From: Psettodes erumei
Taxonomy: Eukaryota > Chordata > Actinopteri > Pleuronectiformes > Psettodidae
Length of the DNA: 64,000 bases
Reading direction: 5' to 3'
Assembly: GCA_016785225.1 (NCBI GenBank)
Contig: JAFBJZ010000375.1
Coordinates: forward strand, 2,275,501 to 2,339,500
Shown here piece after piece: positions 14,101 through 27,500 of this stretch; position 1 is the first letter of the stretch; each line of letters opens with the position of its first letter. The position numbers and the translations under genes are program-made. The notes below the pieces were generated by a model. That model saw nothing but the letters and a program-made list of their open reading frames with translations. It was not told the DNA's origin and ran no database searches.

Positions 14101-16380
14101 ATCCCCAGCGGTGGCTGTGCCGTTCGGGCCTGGCCTGACTGCGGGTGATTTATAGCTCTGCAGCAGTGTGGGGCCACTGTGGTGCTCAGCTGCTCCACAT
14201 CAGCATGGGGGGACAGTGCGCTGCAGTGCAGCAAATCCACTCATTAACCTGGGCCCAGGCACAACCACTGTCTGCCTGGGTCTCAGCCAAGAGGAGGGAG
14301 AGCAGAGGAGCGCACCAACACTTCACCCACCTGCAGGTGAGCCCACTCACGCACACACAAACCCCCGACAAAAGATTATATTAAATACAGGGAATGCACG
14401 CACACACAAACTTGTACTTTGATCTTTGTAAGCACGCTCCGTGGACATAATGCGTTCGCTTGATGCTGAAGCTCAACCATGACATGCTCACTCCGACACT
14501 TAATCCAAACCCACCCTAAGATTAAACCTAATTCTAACCATGACCGTGAAACCAAGTCTTAACCCTAAAACAGCCCTTTAAAGGTGGACCGGCCAAAATG
14601 TCCTCACAAACTGTCCTCTCACAGGCAAACACGCACAATCACACACACACATGCTCATTTAAGAAAATTTATCAACACAGCCATCTAGTTGATTATTTCA
14701 GTTGGAAGAGGATTATACAGATCCTTGAAGATAAAATAAACACATATCTCAATAATTATAGAATAAACACTTAGAGAAAATCACTGAATGCCACATTGCT
14801 GCCCTAGAAACTTGTTAAATGCACCAGAGGTAAATGGATTCATCCCAAAATTGCTCTCACAATTACAGCTAAGCCAAACCGAGGGAAATCGTTTGCCATT
14901 TCTCCTCAACAAAAATAGCATCGAGCTTTGAATTGCTCATCCGTTGTTTTTTTACCCATCATGGGCCTAGCTAAGCTTCTTCTGTAAACATGATTAAATA
15001 CAGTAAATGGGGGGACTCATGAAAATGCACCGCATGTGAGGCCTGAATGAAAATCTCCCTCCAGATGTCGGTAATATATTTAACAAGTTTTTAAGAATAC
15101 ATGATCTAATATACCTAAGAAGTTATATTATATTAGGTAAAAAAAATTGTATCAACAATATCACTGTGAACATAACATTTCAAAGTTAACTACCACTGGA
15201 GGTCTTTCGGTTTATTATTTTTACCATCAGGGTTGTCACGCGTCATCGCACGCTGCCAAGTTAGTAGCATGGAGAAATTCATCAGCAGAAGTAGACTGCT
15301 GCTTCTCATTAATGCAGGAATTTCACCCTGCAGCATCCAGGCTTTGTTGATCCTGGCGTGGAGCTAACCCAGGGATGAGCAGGGCTATCAACTGTCTTTC
15401 TACTAAAGAAAGAAGGGCAGCGGCAGGATTTAGAAGTGTTTCTAGTGGAGGGTGGGATCAAGCCTACAGCCGAGCTGCCCGCCCAGCCACCACAAGTTTG
15501 GGTGGGCAGGAAATAAGCTCTGATCCACCATTTTATGATCCACAGCTGTTTGCCAGGGCAGAGGCGTGGAGGGCAGGAGGTGGGGCAGGGACAAGGAAGG
15601 AGAAGAGGCCAAAAAAATGGAGCCTCATCGGGCAGGACGCGGGGCAACAGCTCCGCTGAGAGAAGCAGTGAGTGAATTTAGGGAGAAGAGGAGTAATGAG
15701 GCGAGGCATGGAAGATGACGGAGATGATAAATCAAGCCACAGTCCACAAAGAGTTATTGCATGATATAGTGAGTCGGGATGCGTCTTGCGTATGACCAGG
15801 CAGATCCTACTGCAGCATATCCTGCAGGAAGCTGAGTACTGTTTTCCAGGTGCACTCTTGAGCACACCAGAGCGCAGATAACACATTTTTGAGAGTGGCT
15901 GGAAATAATCAGGCGAATGCCACCCCTACTGCTCTCTTTGGCTCGGACCGAACCCGAATCCCTGGGTTCCAGGCCAGAGAGGTGCTGTGCTAACAGGTCT
16001 CCACCATCTCACATGCTAAGATTTATGAGCGAACAAAGCCAGGGCGACACCCTGTGACATATGGCGCAAGTCTTCATAAAGGGACAGGGGCTGCAGCTAT
16101 AAGGGTAAACAAGATGAATATCTCCCCAATGTCAATACGATTTACACGGCCAACGCACGGCCACCTGTCTCCCAAACAAATAAGAGCTGAGATTTACGAC
16201 CTCCTCCTGGTTACTCCTTCCGTCCTCCAACATGATGCCACATATGTGGGAAAACAGAAAAAATTTAAACATTTGCAGGATGAAGAGTTGGTTACATAAG
16301 TAATATAGAGCCTTATCTGTCTAATCCTGCAACTTAGAGAAAAAGCTTGATTCCAACAAGCCTACACACACACACACACA

Positions 16381-16434
<54 letters not shown>

Positions 16435-19400
16435 CGTGCATGCACCACAGGGGTCAGTGTGAGAGAATCACATTGTCCTCTGTCAAGTTGTGAGGTAGAT
16501 TTGTTTTTATTTTACAGCTCTTTTCAGCTGAAGGAAAAGGAGAAGGGTACAGTGAATGAGAAAAAAGGTCTATTTCAAGGTGAATGTGTAGACATGACAC
16601 TGCAGAGAGTCTAACATCTGCAGCATAACCCAATAATTCATTTCTCCCATCAGCATTCAAGACAAGCCATGGGCTGGAAACAACAAAAAAAAAGGACCAA
16701 GGACTTAGTAGAGAAAGTGAGGACAGAGAGGAGAAGCCAGAGAGAAGCACAGCAAAGCATCAAACTCTCAAATCATTTTCCATCCAGTACTGGTACAAAG
16801 ACACAAAGAGAAGCAAAGATTTGATGGCAAACATTTGACGCTAAAAATCAATCTCCCTATCAACACTTTCAATAACAATTTAGATGCTTATTTTCTCTGA
16901 TTCCATTTGCAATGTTGAAAAAAAATCGATTCTTGTTCATTTGTAATAACGATGGTTTCTCCTTGCTAAATGTGCGTTTTATCAGAGTGGATGGAGCTGA
17001 GCTGCAACCACAGAGTGCAGAAAAGTGTAACTGCTTCCTCTGATGCAACACAGGAGTAAAAATGAATTGTGCTTGGATGTTTCTTCCTGGGTCAGAAGAA
17101 ACATGTATCAAAATGTATGAGATTTTCAGAGCCATTTACGGGCTGTTATTGGAGAATACTGCATGCTAATGAAGTAAGACTCTTCTCTTGGGGGTGACTG
17201 TGGCTCAGGAGGTAGAGCGGGTTATACACTCAATGGAAAATTAGCGGTTCAATGCCCGGCTCCTCCAGTCTGCGTGTTGAGGTGTCGTTGGGCAAGACAC
17301 TGAACCTGAATTCAAAGTGCTTTGAGTGGTTAAAATGACTAGAAAAGTATGTTTATAAAATTTAGTCCATTTCTTCATTTTAGTCTGCAGTATGAAACAT
17401 GAGTGACAGCTAAGTTAAGTTGCTGTCTGGTAAGAAGATTGATATATAAAGTAGAGCAAGTCTCAGTCTCATACTAAACTGGGTGCTAAAGCCCAGTAAG
17501 GCACTCACCTGGAGTCGCTGCCCGAGCTGAGGGTGGTGTCAAGCGGGGCGTGGTCACTCCGCTCTGTAGGCATCTCTGAGGCCGACGCTGATGATGACTG
17601 GGACGATACGGACTCATTGCTGCCCATCGATGTCTCATCTGTAGCTAGGCTGGAACTATCTCCTGCTGCTGGCCAAAAAAACCCACAGTGTTTGTTTTAA
17701 TTTTACTCTACTGTAAAAGATTCAGCCTATTCCATCTTACTGACGATAGCTGGCCTGATGAAACAGCCAAATAATTTATCAATATATAACGCAATGCTGC
17801 ATCAACGAGGGACTTTATAAATCAAAACGCTGTCAAACCAGGCGAGACTCACTACCGGGTTTTTATTGTTCGTAATAATACACTCCTGCGCTCATAGACA
17901 GGAACCTAAGAAACTCAAGGGAGATGCAGGCTCTTTCAATTTCAATTCTATTGTCAAGTACAGATTCTGCTTTTGGGAGCCTGGAGAGGAAAGCAAGGAA
18001 CTGCTGCTGTTTAAAAAGCAGTTTGTTTGAACCATTTCTTCCTTCTTGTCCCCAAACAAAGCACTTCAAGCAGAAATCAATAGTGAATTAAGATTGAATT
18101 AAACTGGTGCCTCCCTTATTATTACAGAATGAAATACATACTACGCATGGTATACCGTCACATCTGTGGGGGACGTGCAGCATCACGCATAGACTCACGT
18201 CAACAATCAACAGCACACATACAGCACTGCATCATGCTCAAATTTGCTTTTACCCAGTGAATGCTGTGACAACTTACTTTAAATCCATTATAAAGGGACC
18301 CATGTAAAAGACACAAAGGTTAAAAAAGGATTATGCCTTTCATCCCTGATATTAAAATACCCCACGGTAAAAGCTGGCGTGAGGGAGGCAAAGAGAAGGC
18401 AATCTGGTAAGCAGATTTAGACTCCTTTGGTATTGTGGAGGGAAGGATTTGACTGACCCAGGATCAAGACTTGTTGGAGTCAGATTTGCTGGGGTCACCG
18501 GGTCAGGCGATCAGCTTGCCTGATGCAAAGGAGTTTTGTAAAACTTTGGAGGAAACTGAAGTGAATTTTAAGCATTTGCGAAGAAGTAAACAAGAGCACA
18601 CAAAGTCATAAATGCAAAACTCCCCACGCGGTATTACAGAGAGAAGGAAACTGAGTGCAGTGCGTCATCTGTAGATACTGCTATGCTTCATAGTTGTCAC
18701 AAGGGAACAGGCAGACATGAGTGAGCGAGGGAGCTCAGAACCCAGCAGGAACCAGGGGTAAACATACTCTATCCCTAAATTTATACCACTGATTGAATGA
18801 GGCGTACCAAATAAATTGGTAGTGTATTTTGACAATTAGTGCGCAAACATTTTCCATTTGTGATCTCAAATTAAAATCTTGTGTGCACAAATTAGCAATT
18901 TGAATTACCCTAAATTGAAGCTGTCAATATACTTTAAGCCAACATGAGTGGGATTTTAAGGTGTCAGACACTGGCGCCCCCCATTGGTAGTATCATAAAA
19001 GACACTTAGGCAGAAAGCAATACATGGTATGCAAACACTTGAAGTAAGGGGGTCACAATTTAAATGAGAACTTTATTGTCTATGAATTAATACATTTTGT
19101 TTGGATGTTGGACAGATATGTATACTTCTAGCCTTGCTATCTAGCTAGCTGTCAATCAATTTACAGAAATAACAGCTCTTAAATACACAAAGTGATTTGA
19201 TATTTGTTAGAAAATTTTATGCTAACATCTCCTAGCAACTGCTCCACAAGCCTCTGTATCAAATGAAATGGCATCTGTGAGATGGATATATTATTTCCTA
19301 TTGAGTGAATGGGGAGTATTTCAGGAACAGATATTACTGATTTGTGCAAACTTGTTCTTAGTTTTAGAGCATGAATTATTACTTAGAAAGCACAGTGAAT

Positions 19401-22400
19401 GAATGAATGGATAGGTGAGTGAGATACTGTCTGGATAACCAAAGTGTTTCACATCCAAATTTCTAGAGCACAAAAATGTTACTACTCAAGTTTACAAAAG
19501 ACATGCTACCACTCATGCTGGACTCAGTTCTTTTCATATATTCAGAGATGTGCACGTGTACGTCTCTTACCAGGCTGAATGTCTATGGCTTGTGGATTGT
19601 AGACAGCCAGGGGCCGATTCTGTCGACTCAGCTTCTTGGACTGCCTTGTGGGAGCGGAGAATACTGGGGCAGCAGGTGAAAGAGGGCACGACTCTGGAGC
19701 ATCTGCAAAAATCTGAATACACAGTGGGTGAGTAAGTCTCTACCAAGACTAAATACAGGGACTCTGAGTGTTGCATGCTGCAGTAGCAGCAGTCCTAGCA
19801 GCAGCATGTCCTCAGCTGACCTCACTTTGATGTATGGGTTTTGATATTCATGTGCCACATGGAAGGGAAAAAGGCCATTTGTAGCCATTGTGTGTGCTCC
19901 TCGGAAAGTGGAGGGCTCTACTGACTGGACCATAAAAACTGTATGTGTGCAGATTCTATTTCTTCCAAAATAAACAAGAGCAGCTCCACATGTAACGCAA
20001 CCACATCCCATCCAGAAATCTGGGTCTACGTTAAGGTGACACTTCTCCTCAGAGAAACTGACCCACTCTCTGAAAGAGTGGAGAGCAAAACAAACAGAAT
20101 TTGGGCTAGAGGAGGGCTGGCCAACTGGTGCAGCCTGTTTACACCGGGCCGTGTTTACATATAAACTTCAGATGTGGAGTTAAAAGAGAATAGGGCTGCA
20201 GAGGAGAGGAAGTCTCAGCAGAGCTTCAGAAAGGATCACAGAGGAGGAGAGGTGGGAGGTAGGGAAGGGAGGAGGGAGGGAGGGGGAGGGAAAGAGAGGG
20301 AGAGAGAGAGAGAGAGAGGAAGTGGCAGAGTAGGTGAGACAGAGTGTGAACAGGAGAGGCAGACGCGAGGGGGGGGGCATAAGAGAAAGTTTGTAGGAGA
20401 AAGGCAGATAGAAAAAGTGAGAAATCTGATATGGCTGAGAGTTTCTGCTGCCTCTCTCTCTCCCTCTCCCTCTCGCTCTCCCTCTCGCCTCTCTCTGCAG
20501 ATGGAGGTGAATGTAAAACAGAGTCTACTGTTGGTATCTGGGGGTATCAACAGTCTGGAGTGGGACTCAGCTGTGAGGAAAGTTAATGCCTGTCTGTCTG
20601 TCTGCTCAACTTTTCCCCTCTAACACGTTGTACTTTCCAAAATGCTCTTGCTGCATTCTAACACTACATCCTTTATCACCTGGACGGTGTTGGATACCTC
20701 TGGATAGTCTGATACTAACAGTATACACTGTGCTGCTGGTGTTGTTTTAGCACATTTGTATACCCTGTAGGTTTTCACTGCCACTGTTTTCTCTCACCAC
20801 CCCATTTTAGATTTGTGAGCCTGGGTTGGGATATTATTTGCAATACACATCATTTTCGATTAACGAAGTTGAGGAAAAGAAAAATAAATATGGCTAAAAG
20901 CTCCTGGTTTCATCCAATTCTATGCAGAGTGCAGCACTGCTCCAAACAGATTAGAAAATAATCTCAAACCTTTTTTTTCTCTCCTGACATGGAGAATTAT
21001 TCCCCTTTGAGGACTGATACTGATTAATGGCATTCTGGAGAGATTACATGATCCCATGAACTACAGGTTGTGAAACAACTCATAACCAAAATACATTTAT
21101 TTAGGCAGGCAATGGACCTTCCAGAACTAGTAAAATGTATATGAGGATACCATTATGTGAATACAATGTGTTTAATGCTGGTACAAGTACTTGGGGCTCC
21201 CCCTGTTGGCCAGATTTTTAAAAAAAAAAGAAAATGAAACTGCAGTCCCATGTCTCTGTACCTGGATAAATGGGTGAAGGGTATGGTATTATAAGTAAGA
21301 TTGTATGTGGTACCTGTCTCCTTATCTGAATACTTTACTCCTGCTCATTATTTTGTAGAGCAAGCGATAAATACAATATGCATATGTCCAAACAGACCCA
21401 GTACCCACTACTTAATATGATGCATTTTCAGTGCTAGAGCATTTCTTCAAAGCAGCTGACTTCTCGACTGGCCCGGATTTATATGTGAGTATACACAAGT
21501 CTAAACTGCCTCCCCAAACAGAACACACACAGGAGCATCACATCCACCCTAATTGAGACTCTTACTCTGCCCAAATGAAATTCTGGTGTCAGGTACAGCA
21601 CAGTAAGTGCACCCCTGTCAACGGAAACTGCCAAATCGGAACTTCAGCACAAAAAACATAACTTCAAACAATAGTGAGAAAGTGCTTTTTGTCAAGACAC
21701 ACACTGGCTCGTACGATTCACTTGCACATTTAGTTTCAAGTATGCTACCCAGGTGCTGTGTGCGTCTTACTGTTGTCATGTCATCTAATTCAGATTTCAT
21801 TTGGCGATATCACTGTACCCTCTGTTGTTTAATGTGCCTCACATTAAGTAGATCGCTGTTGATTTCAAGTGGAAACACAATTATACACAAAATGTTGCAG
21901 TGACAGAGTGAATCGTCGAAGTGCAGTCAGAGCAATTAAGATAGACAATAGAGTTTTTTTCTCTCTTCCTGCAGACTTGGTGCTGATACAGTGTTGTTTA
22001 TTACTTTGTGACTGTACAATCAATCCATGTTTGGTTAATCCCAGTCATGAGCGTTACCTTTTCATGGCGCTCAATGAGGATTTCCACCACAATGTTCTGG
22101 AACTTGAGATCCATGATGGCAGCAACAGTCTCCTCCTGTGGCCTCATTAATGTGGGGCCAAACACCACGCCCAGGTTGGCCACGGTCATCAGATTCTGTT
22201 TGCTGTGGGCTGCCACACTGCGGAAGAACAACAACATTAAACATTGTACTCCAAGTTTCTGCTTCCACTGATATGAATTTTTAAAGACAAGGTGGGAAAC
22301 AGGGGAAAACTACTGTACTGCAACTTAAAAAATAACTTATATAAGCAATGAAGAAAATGAAACCAAAAACTATTTCAAATAATGGGCGTGGCCACTGCTT

Positions 22401-24445
22401 GAAAAACATCCTTGACTTAGAATACAGGTGCTCACCCTCAAATCAACCAGATCTTGACAGAGTTCATCTTGTATTTAATTTAGCGTGCCTTAAATAATGG
22501 CTACACTCATTAAATATATGGCATATATATATATGACATACATTTAATATATGGCATAAAATATAAAACATTTGTGCTCTTCAAGGTAACACATGTGCCA
22601 TCATTAAGGTTTTTCTTACATATTCCATCTACCACTATGAATTAATGTTAACGGTGGCTATTCTAATCACATTAACAACTCTGAAATACAAACGGGTCAG
22701 GGCTGGTCTACCTCACCAGATCATATTTTAAGTGAGAAAGGATCAGTGCTTTATTAAATGTCTCCTACATCCTTTTCAAAATTTGGACACCTTCAGTAGA
22801 CAAAACTTTTTATTAAGAGGTCAAAAAGGTGTCGACAAACCTTTATTGGAAGAAAAAGTTATAGGGACAGGTGAGGAGATTTCACACAGAAAATATGATG
22901 ATATGCAGTGCATCTGCAGAGAGACCGTTTAAATAGCTTCAAAGGATGCCTTTGAAGACAAAAACATTGGTGACAACTCACATTTATAACATCTCTCAAA
23001 CCATTTCAGATAGGAGTGTGAAATTCTGGCTTTGCCTCCTTCCCCTGCAGGACATGCACACACGCCAGCTTCAGAAAAATATTCGAGTCTCTCCAGTCTG
23101 GAGAATTTCACGCTGGATAATCCAAATTCAATTTCAATAGCACTGCCTTTTTACCAGAGCCTGATTCTGCTGTGGGTTTCTATGAAATAAGATCCACCAG
23201 ACTTTCACTGCCTCAGGGAAGAGGGATTATTTACTTATCTTCAATTTGCTCATATTTAGTTTATAAAAAGCTTGCTGAGGTAAAACCTTGTAATGTTAGC
23301 TAACGTTATTTAAATCTTTCCTCCTATCTAATCTCACAAATGGAGTGATGCACAATAGTGGTCCATCCAGGGGTGTATAGAGTAATCTCAAGAGAGGGTT
23401 TAATTTGAGTGGTCCATTTCATTTCACTTCGCTGGTGGGCTGCAGAACCGCATGCTGAACAGGTACAGTAGGCTACACAGTCCTCCCTCAAGAAATTTAA
23501 ATATACACCTAAATGACCCAAGAAGAGGCAAAATAAATTCTTGCGATGGTAGCAACATCAATTTTCTTACCCAGCAGTCACTGAGGAGACACAGAAGAGA
23601 TGGAGTGACAGCAGGGAAGGGGGAGTGAAGAGAGTGGGAGTTAGGGAGAGAGAGAGAGAAAAGCATGTGGAGTGAGAATGAGGAGACAGACAGGAAGAGC
23701 GGAAGGAGAGAAGTGAGAGGCAGAGAGGGGGTGGAGATTGGGTGAACTATGACCAAGGAACTATGAACACTCACTTGGCCAGATGCTTCATGAGCAGCCC
23801 GAGGACTTGTCGATTCCTCTCCGGTAGTTTGTGGACCAGGCAGTGGACGGCTTGGATGCGAGACTCTGGACTACCACCCTCTGTTGAAACCCAGACCGTA
23901 CACTGTGTTAAACTACAAGGAATTCTCTGTGCTGCTCAAGTGGCAAAGAGCCAACGCAGCTAAGATCAAATTGCGTGCAATATTAACAAACAGCAAATTC
24001 AAGGAGACGATGATACGCTACATACGCTCTTGATCTGAGCAGTGCGCATCCAAAGTTTAAGGTACAGAACACAAGATAAAAAAGATAAATAATTTAGTGA
24101 ACTGAGCCCTCGGGTTACTTCAAAAGCCCTGTTTTAAGACATTCTGGAAAATTAAAATTGAGCTAAAGTTAGTGAGCCTTCATCGAGACAATGATCATCC
24201 TGAAACACAAGGGGTTAACTATTAGAGGATGATACATTCCAGTTTAAATAAGTGAATAAGAGGTATGATGGTGATGTATGGTCTGAAGCCTCCCAGAATT
24301 TGGCAGCAGGGACCACTATGCTGGCAGAAGAGATAGCTTTACGTCGCTGCTGCTACCATATAAAAGGGGTTGTGTTAAAACCCTCAAGATCATCTCTTAA
24401 ACATTTCCTCACACATGGGCATCTGACCGCCCACACAGACAGACA

Positions 24446-24508
<63 letters not shown>

Positions 24509-27500
24509 ATCATTACTATGGGAACAACAAGGATTTAAACATGGGAAAAAAAGCTTCTTATGGATGCTGTCACCCATCAAAAAATATTCATTGCTAATCC
24601 ACTTTTTCCCCCTCGTTATGAGGGCATTGCGAGCGCCTGATAAAAATGTCAACCTGATCCAATTATAGCACTTGTTGTAATAAGATTCAAGTTTGGCTTG
24701 CTTTGAAAACAGCAATGATGTGGGTTATGTGGGTGAAAAAAAATAAATGTTGTTCAAGGTCACTGGACTATTTGAGGGCAAGCAAATTACAGCATATTTG
24801 TCATTTTAAACCTTTTAGCCAAACTTTAAACGTGCTTCATTTTTAGTAGCATTTAAAACAGTTAGAAATTATAAGAATATGTGCAGAGAGCTCACATGGG
24901 CTTCTTCAATGTCGGATAAATGTCAGAAGCACAGTGTTGTAAAACAGTCAGAGGTGAAAAAAACAAAAAAACTAAAGCTAAAGTCTACTCCAAAGACCAA
25001 ATGCTTTACAGTAAGAAATTACCAAATGGCCTATTTAGTGCAGAGAGTAATAAGTTCCTGAGATCATTAAAAAGTCAAAAAGGTAGAGCATATAACATTT
25101 TTGACTTTTTCAGACTGCCTCTCTGTGTTTTTAAAAACCTAAAAACAAGGTGGCTACATCTTATTAGCATTCAAGACTGGAAGCACCATGGAATACCTTT
25201 CAGTCTACACATGGGTTACCAACTGTAAAATGGTTGACCATTGTTACCTACCTTAAAAGATTGGTAAAAAGTTAGGCAAACTTTGGTCCAAAATAATTCA
25301 AAGGTGTTTAACTGTTTTGTTGTTTGTTTTTTTTTTTTTTTTAACTTGACTGGATATTTCCAATAACTCACTGAAGAAGAACAAACAACTGATTTAGTGC
25401 TTACACTGATGAAGGGTCCATTTCAAGCTGATGCAACACATGAGTGAAATTTTCCCACTATGGGATGAATAAAGTCATTCTTTTCCATTCTGTTCGAGTC
25501 TATGAATGTGTACACTGTTGCTTGCTCATGTTCTGTACTCAGATGTGGTGGTTTAGAATGGTCAAACTTACTCGCAGGGCTGATGAACTCTTTGTAAAGT
25601 CCATAGGTCATCAATGGCTCGGGAAGGCTCCTTCAGAGAGATGGTAAGAGAAAGAGAGAAAGGTGGGGGGCGGGTTGGACAGAGAAAGAGGGTTGAAGTG
25701 AGCGAGGGGGGGGACAGAAATAGCTGGCACACTGTTTTATAGGGTCTACACATAGCAATGATTAATGTGGCCAGGCCAGGGAATGGAATTAGATGGTGCA
25801 CGCATTGAGATAACCAAGTTCATCTGAAGGTACTTTCACACTGCAGCTGGCCAGTAGCCAGGGGTACTTAGCCTCAGAGGAAACTGAGGAGACTGACCCT
25901 GCTTTATTCCAGCAGGCCAGATACAAGGTAAAAAGCAAGTCAGTGTAACACTAAACGTAGTTTAATAGAGTATAACAAGACTGATATGCCTTGTTATCTT
26001 AAATAATGTTTAAAAATTAGTAAATGTTGCGTCTAGTGTTGAATGAGTAGAGCTCCCTATCACTTTGGCAGTGGAAATAGAAAATCCTATCAGTATAGCA
26101 GAGTCCCAGAGCCATAAACCCATTACATTAACCTGCTTCCTGGAAAGGGTCAATATTTAAAATTAGTAAATCACAACACAGTCTGAATCTCCCTGCTGAC
26201 AGATAACAGTGCAGCTCTGATACAGCAGCAGGCACTTGAAGAACGCCACGAAAACAACAACAAAAAAAAATCATAATTTTGAAGACACTTTTTTTTTTTA
26301 AAGTTAAAGTGAAATTAGGATTTAGGAATAACAAATTAGCATTATTCCATATTTAATTTCATTTAATCCAACAAAAACAGTGCATGGGAATATTGAATAA
26401 TGAGAAAGACTTACAAAAAAAAAAAAGGAGTGCTCACTGCCTTACTGCATTTTAACATCAGTTTTTTGTGTGTGAATATTCCTACTGTGTTTGTTCTGGG
26501 AAACAAGCTAATTCCAAACTTGTGTTTCAGTAAATACAACTTTGCTTTCATTTAAATAACCAAAGCCAGCTGACTGCACATGTTTACGAAAAACAAACTG
26601 GCATTTAAATGAAACAGCATCAGCTTTTTGCAGCCAAACTACGTTTTCAATCTTTGAACTTCAACCTCGCTATCTGTCAACCTGGAAGGAGTTGGTGTAG
26701 GTGGAACAGGCACACAGTGAGCAATGTGACCTCGCAAGGAGTTAATTATGCAACCGCACTTTGCATAATTAACTCTGTAGCCATTTTATTAAAGACAGAG
26801 CCGACAATGGATGAAATGCTTCACATTCATCATATTTCAAGTCAACAGAGAGGCTCTATCATCTTCATTACAAGGGAGATATACAATATAAAAAAATCAT
26901 TAATCGCTGGAGTTGTCTTCAGTCAGAGTTCTCTGAATGTGTCAGTGCAAGGACAAGAAATTACAAAACTCAGCTTACATCTAGAAATTTGTTGGGGCGT
27001 CATATTAGTCAAAAATGTGGTAAGTGTCAAAAAGTGACAAAAACAGAGGTTTAAGAAAAGATTAGCGAACCAACATCATGGTTGGTGACTGGGTAGATAT
27101 TGGTGATTCAAGGGCTCCAAATAACAATTAGTTTCATTACTGATTAATATAGTAATTGACCATTAAAATCAGATTCGAACAGTCCAAACCCCAAAGATAT
27201 TCAGTGTACAAGGAATCATATGCAGTATGACAATGAAAGGAATCAAACACTGTTGAGAAGCAGCAAACAGTGAATATTGAGACTAAAAAAACCTTTTGAA
27301 ATAATCAATTGTTAAGTTAGGTACTAATTAACTTTCTGCCAATTGACAAATTAATTAATGGCCTAATGCAGTTTGAGATGGATTACATTTGTTTATGTGT
27401 CTTTCATCACACAGATCCTTACCTCAGATAAAGCTTCAGTGCACTTGTTATCGTCTTAATGTCCCACTCCTCGCTGGTAGACAGATCCACTTCGTTGCTC

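Larger units (their letters stand above)
12407..17508 (-). other. arhgap10 intron 20
   Basis: 5.1 kb holding a dispersed teleost repeat (14397-14652), a long CA microsatellite (16363-16432) and a tRNA-derived SINE (17193-17372). The block 13680-14330 is noticeably GC-richer, with open frames but no recognisable protein. Confidence 0.8.
23881..25571 (-). other. arhgap10 intron 16
   Basis: 1.7 kb with a CA microsatellite (24442-24503), a T homopolymer (25328-25342) and a possible LINE tail at about 25374-25490. Confidence 0.7.
25631..27422 (-). other. arhgap10 intron 15
   Basis: 1.8 kb. Contains a perfect inverted repeat at 26739-26775 in a stretch with the composition of a conserved non-coding element, and a decayed TIR transposon at 27111-27374. 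Confidence 0.8.

Noticed and set aside
13680..14330. GC-richer block with open frames on both strands
   Set aside because: Frames overlap, have no homology that I recognise, and the block is inside an arhgap10 intron; an extra alternative exon would need phase 2 at both ends and none was evident.
15880..16025. Possible tRNA-like or SINE segment (minus strand, GGATTCGGGTTCGG-type B box)
   Set aside because: No convincing A box or cloverleaf pairing could be built; too diverged to call.
20174..20623. 149-codon plus-strand open frame
   Set aside because: Made of Arg/Glu/Gly repeats from the polypurine block inside arhgap10 intron 18; no domain.
24252..24715. Long frames on both strands
   Set aside because: Both are extended by the CA microsatellite (Thr-His and Cys-Val repeats).
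26609..27037. 142-codon plus-strand open frame
   Set aside because: No recognisable domain and no splice or promoter context; lies inside an intron of a gene on the other strand. Kept only as a possible conserved non-coding element.
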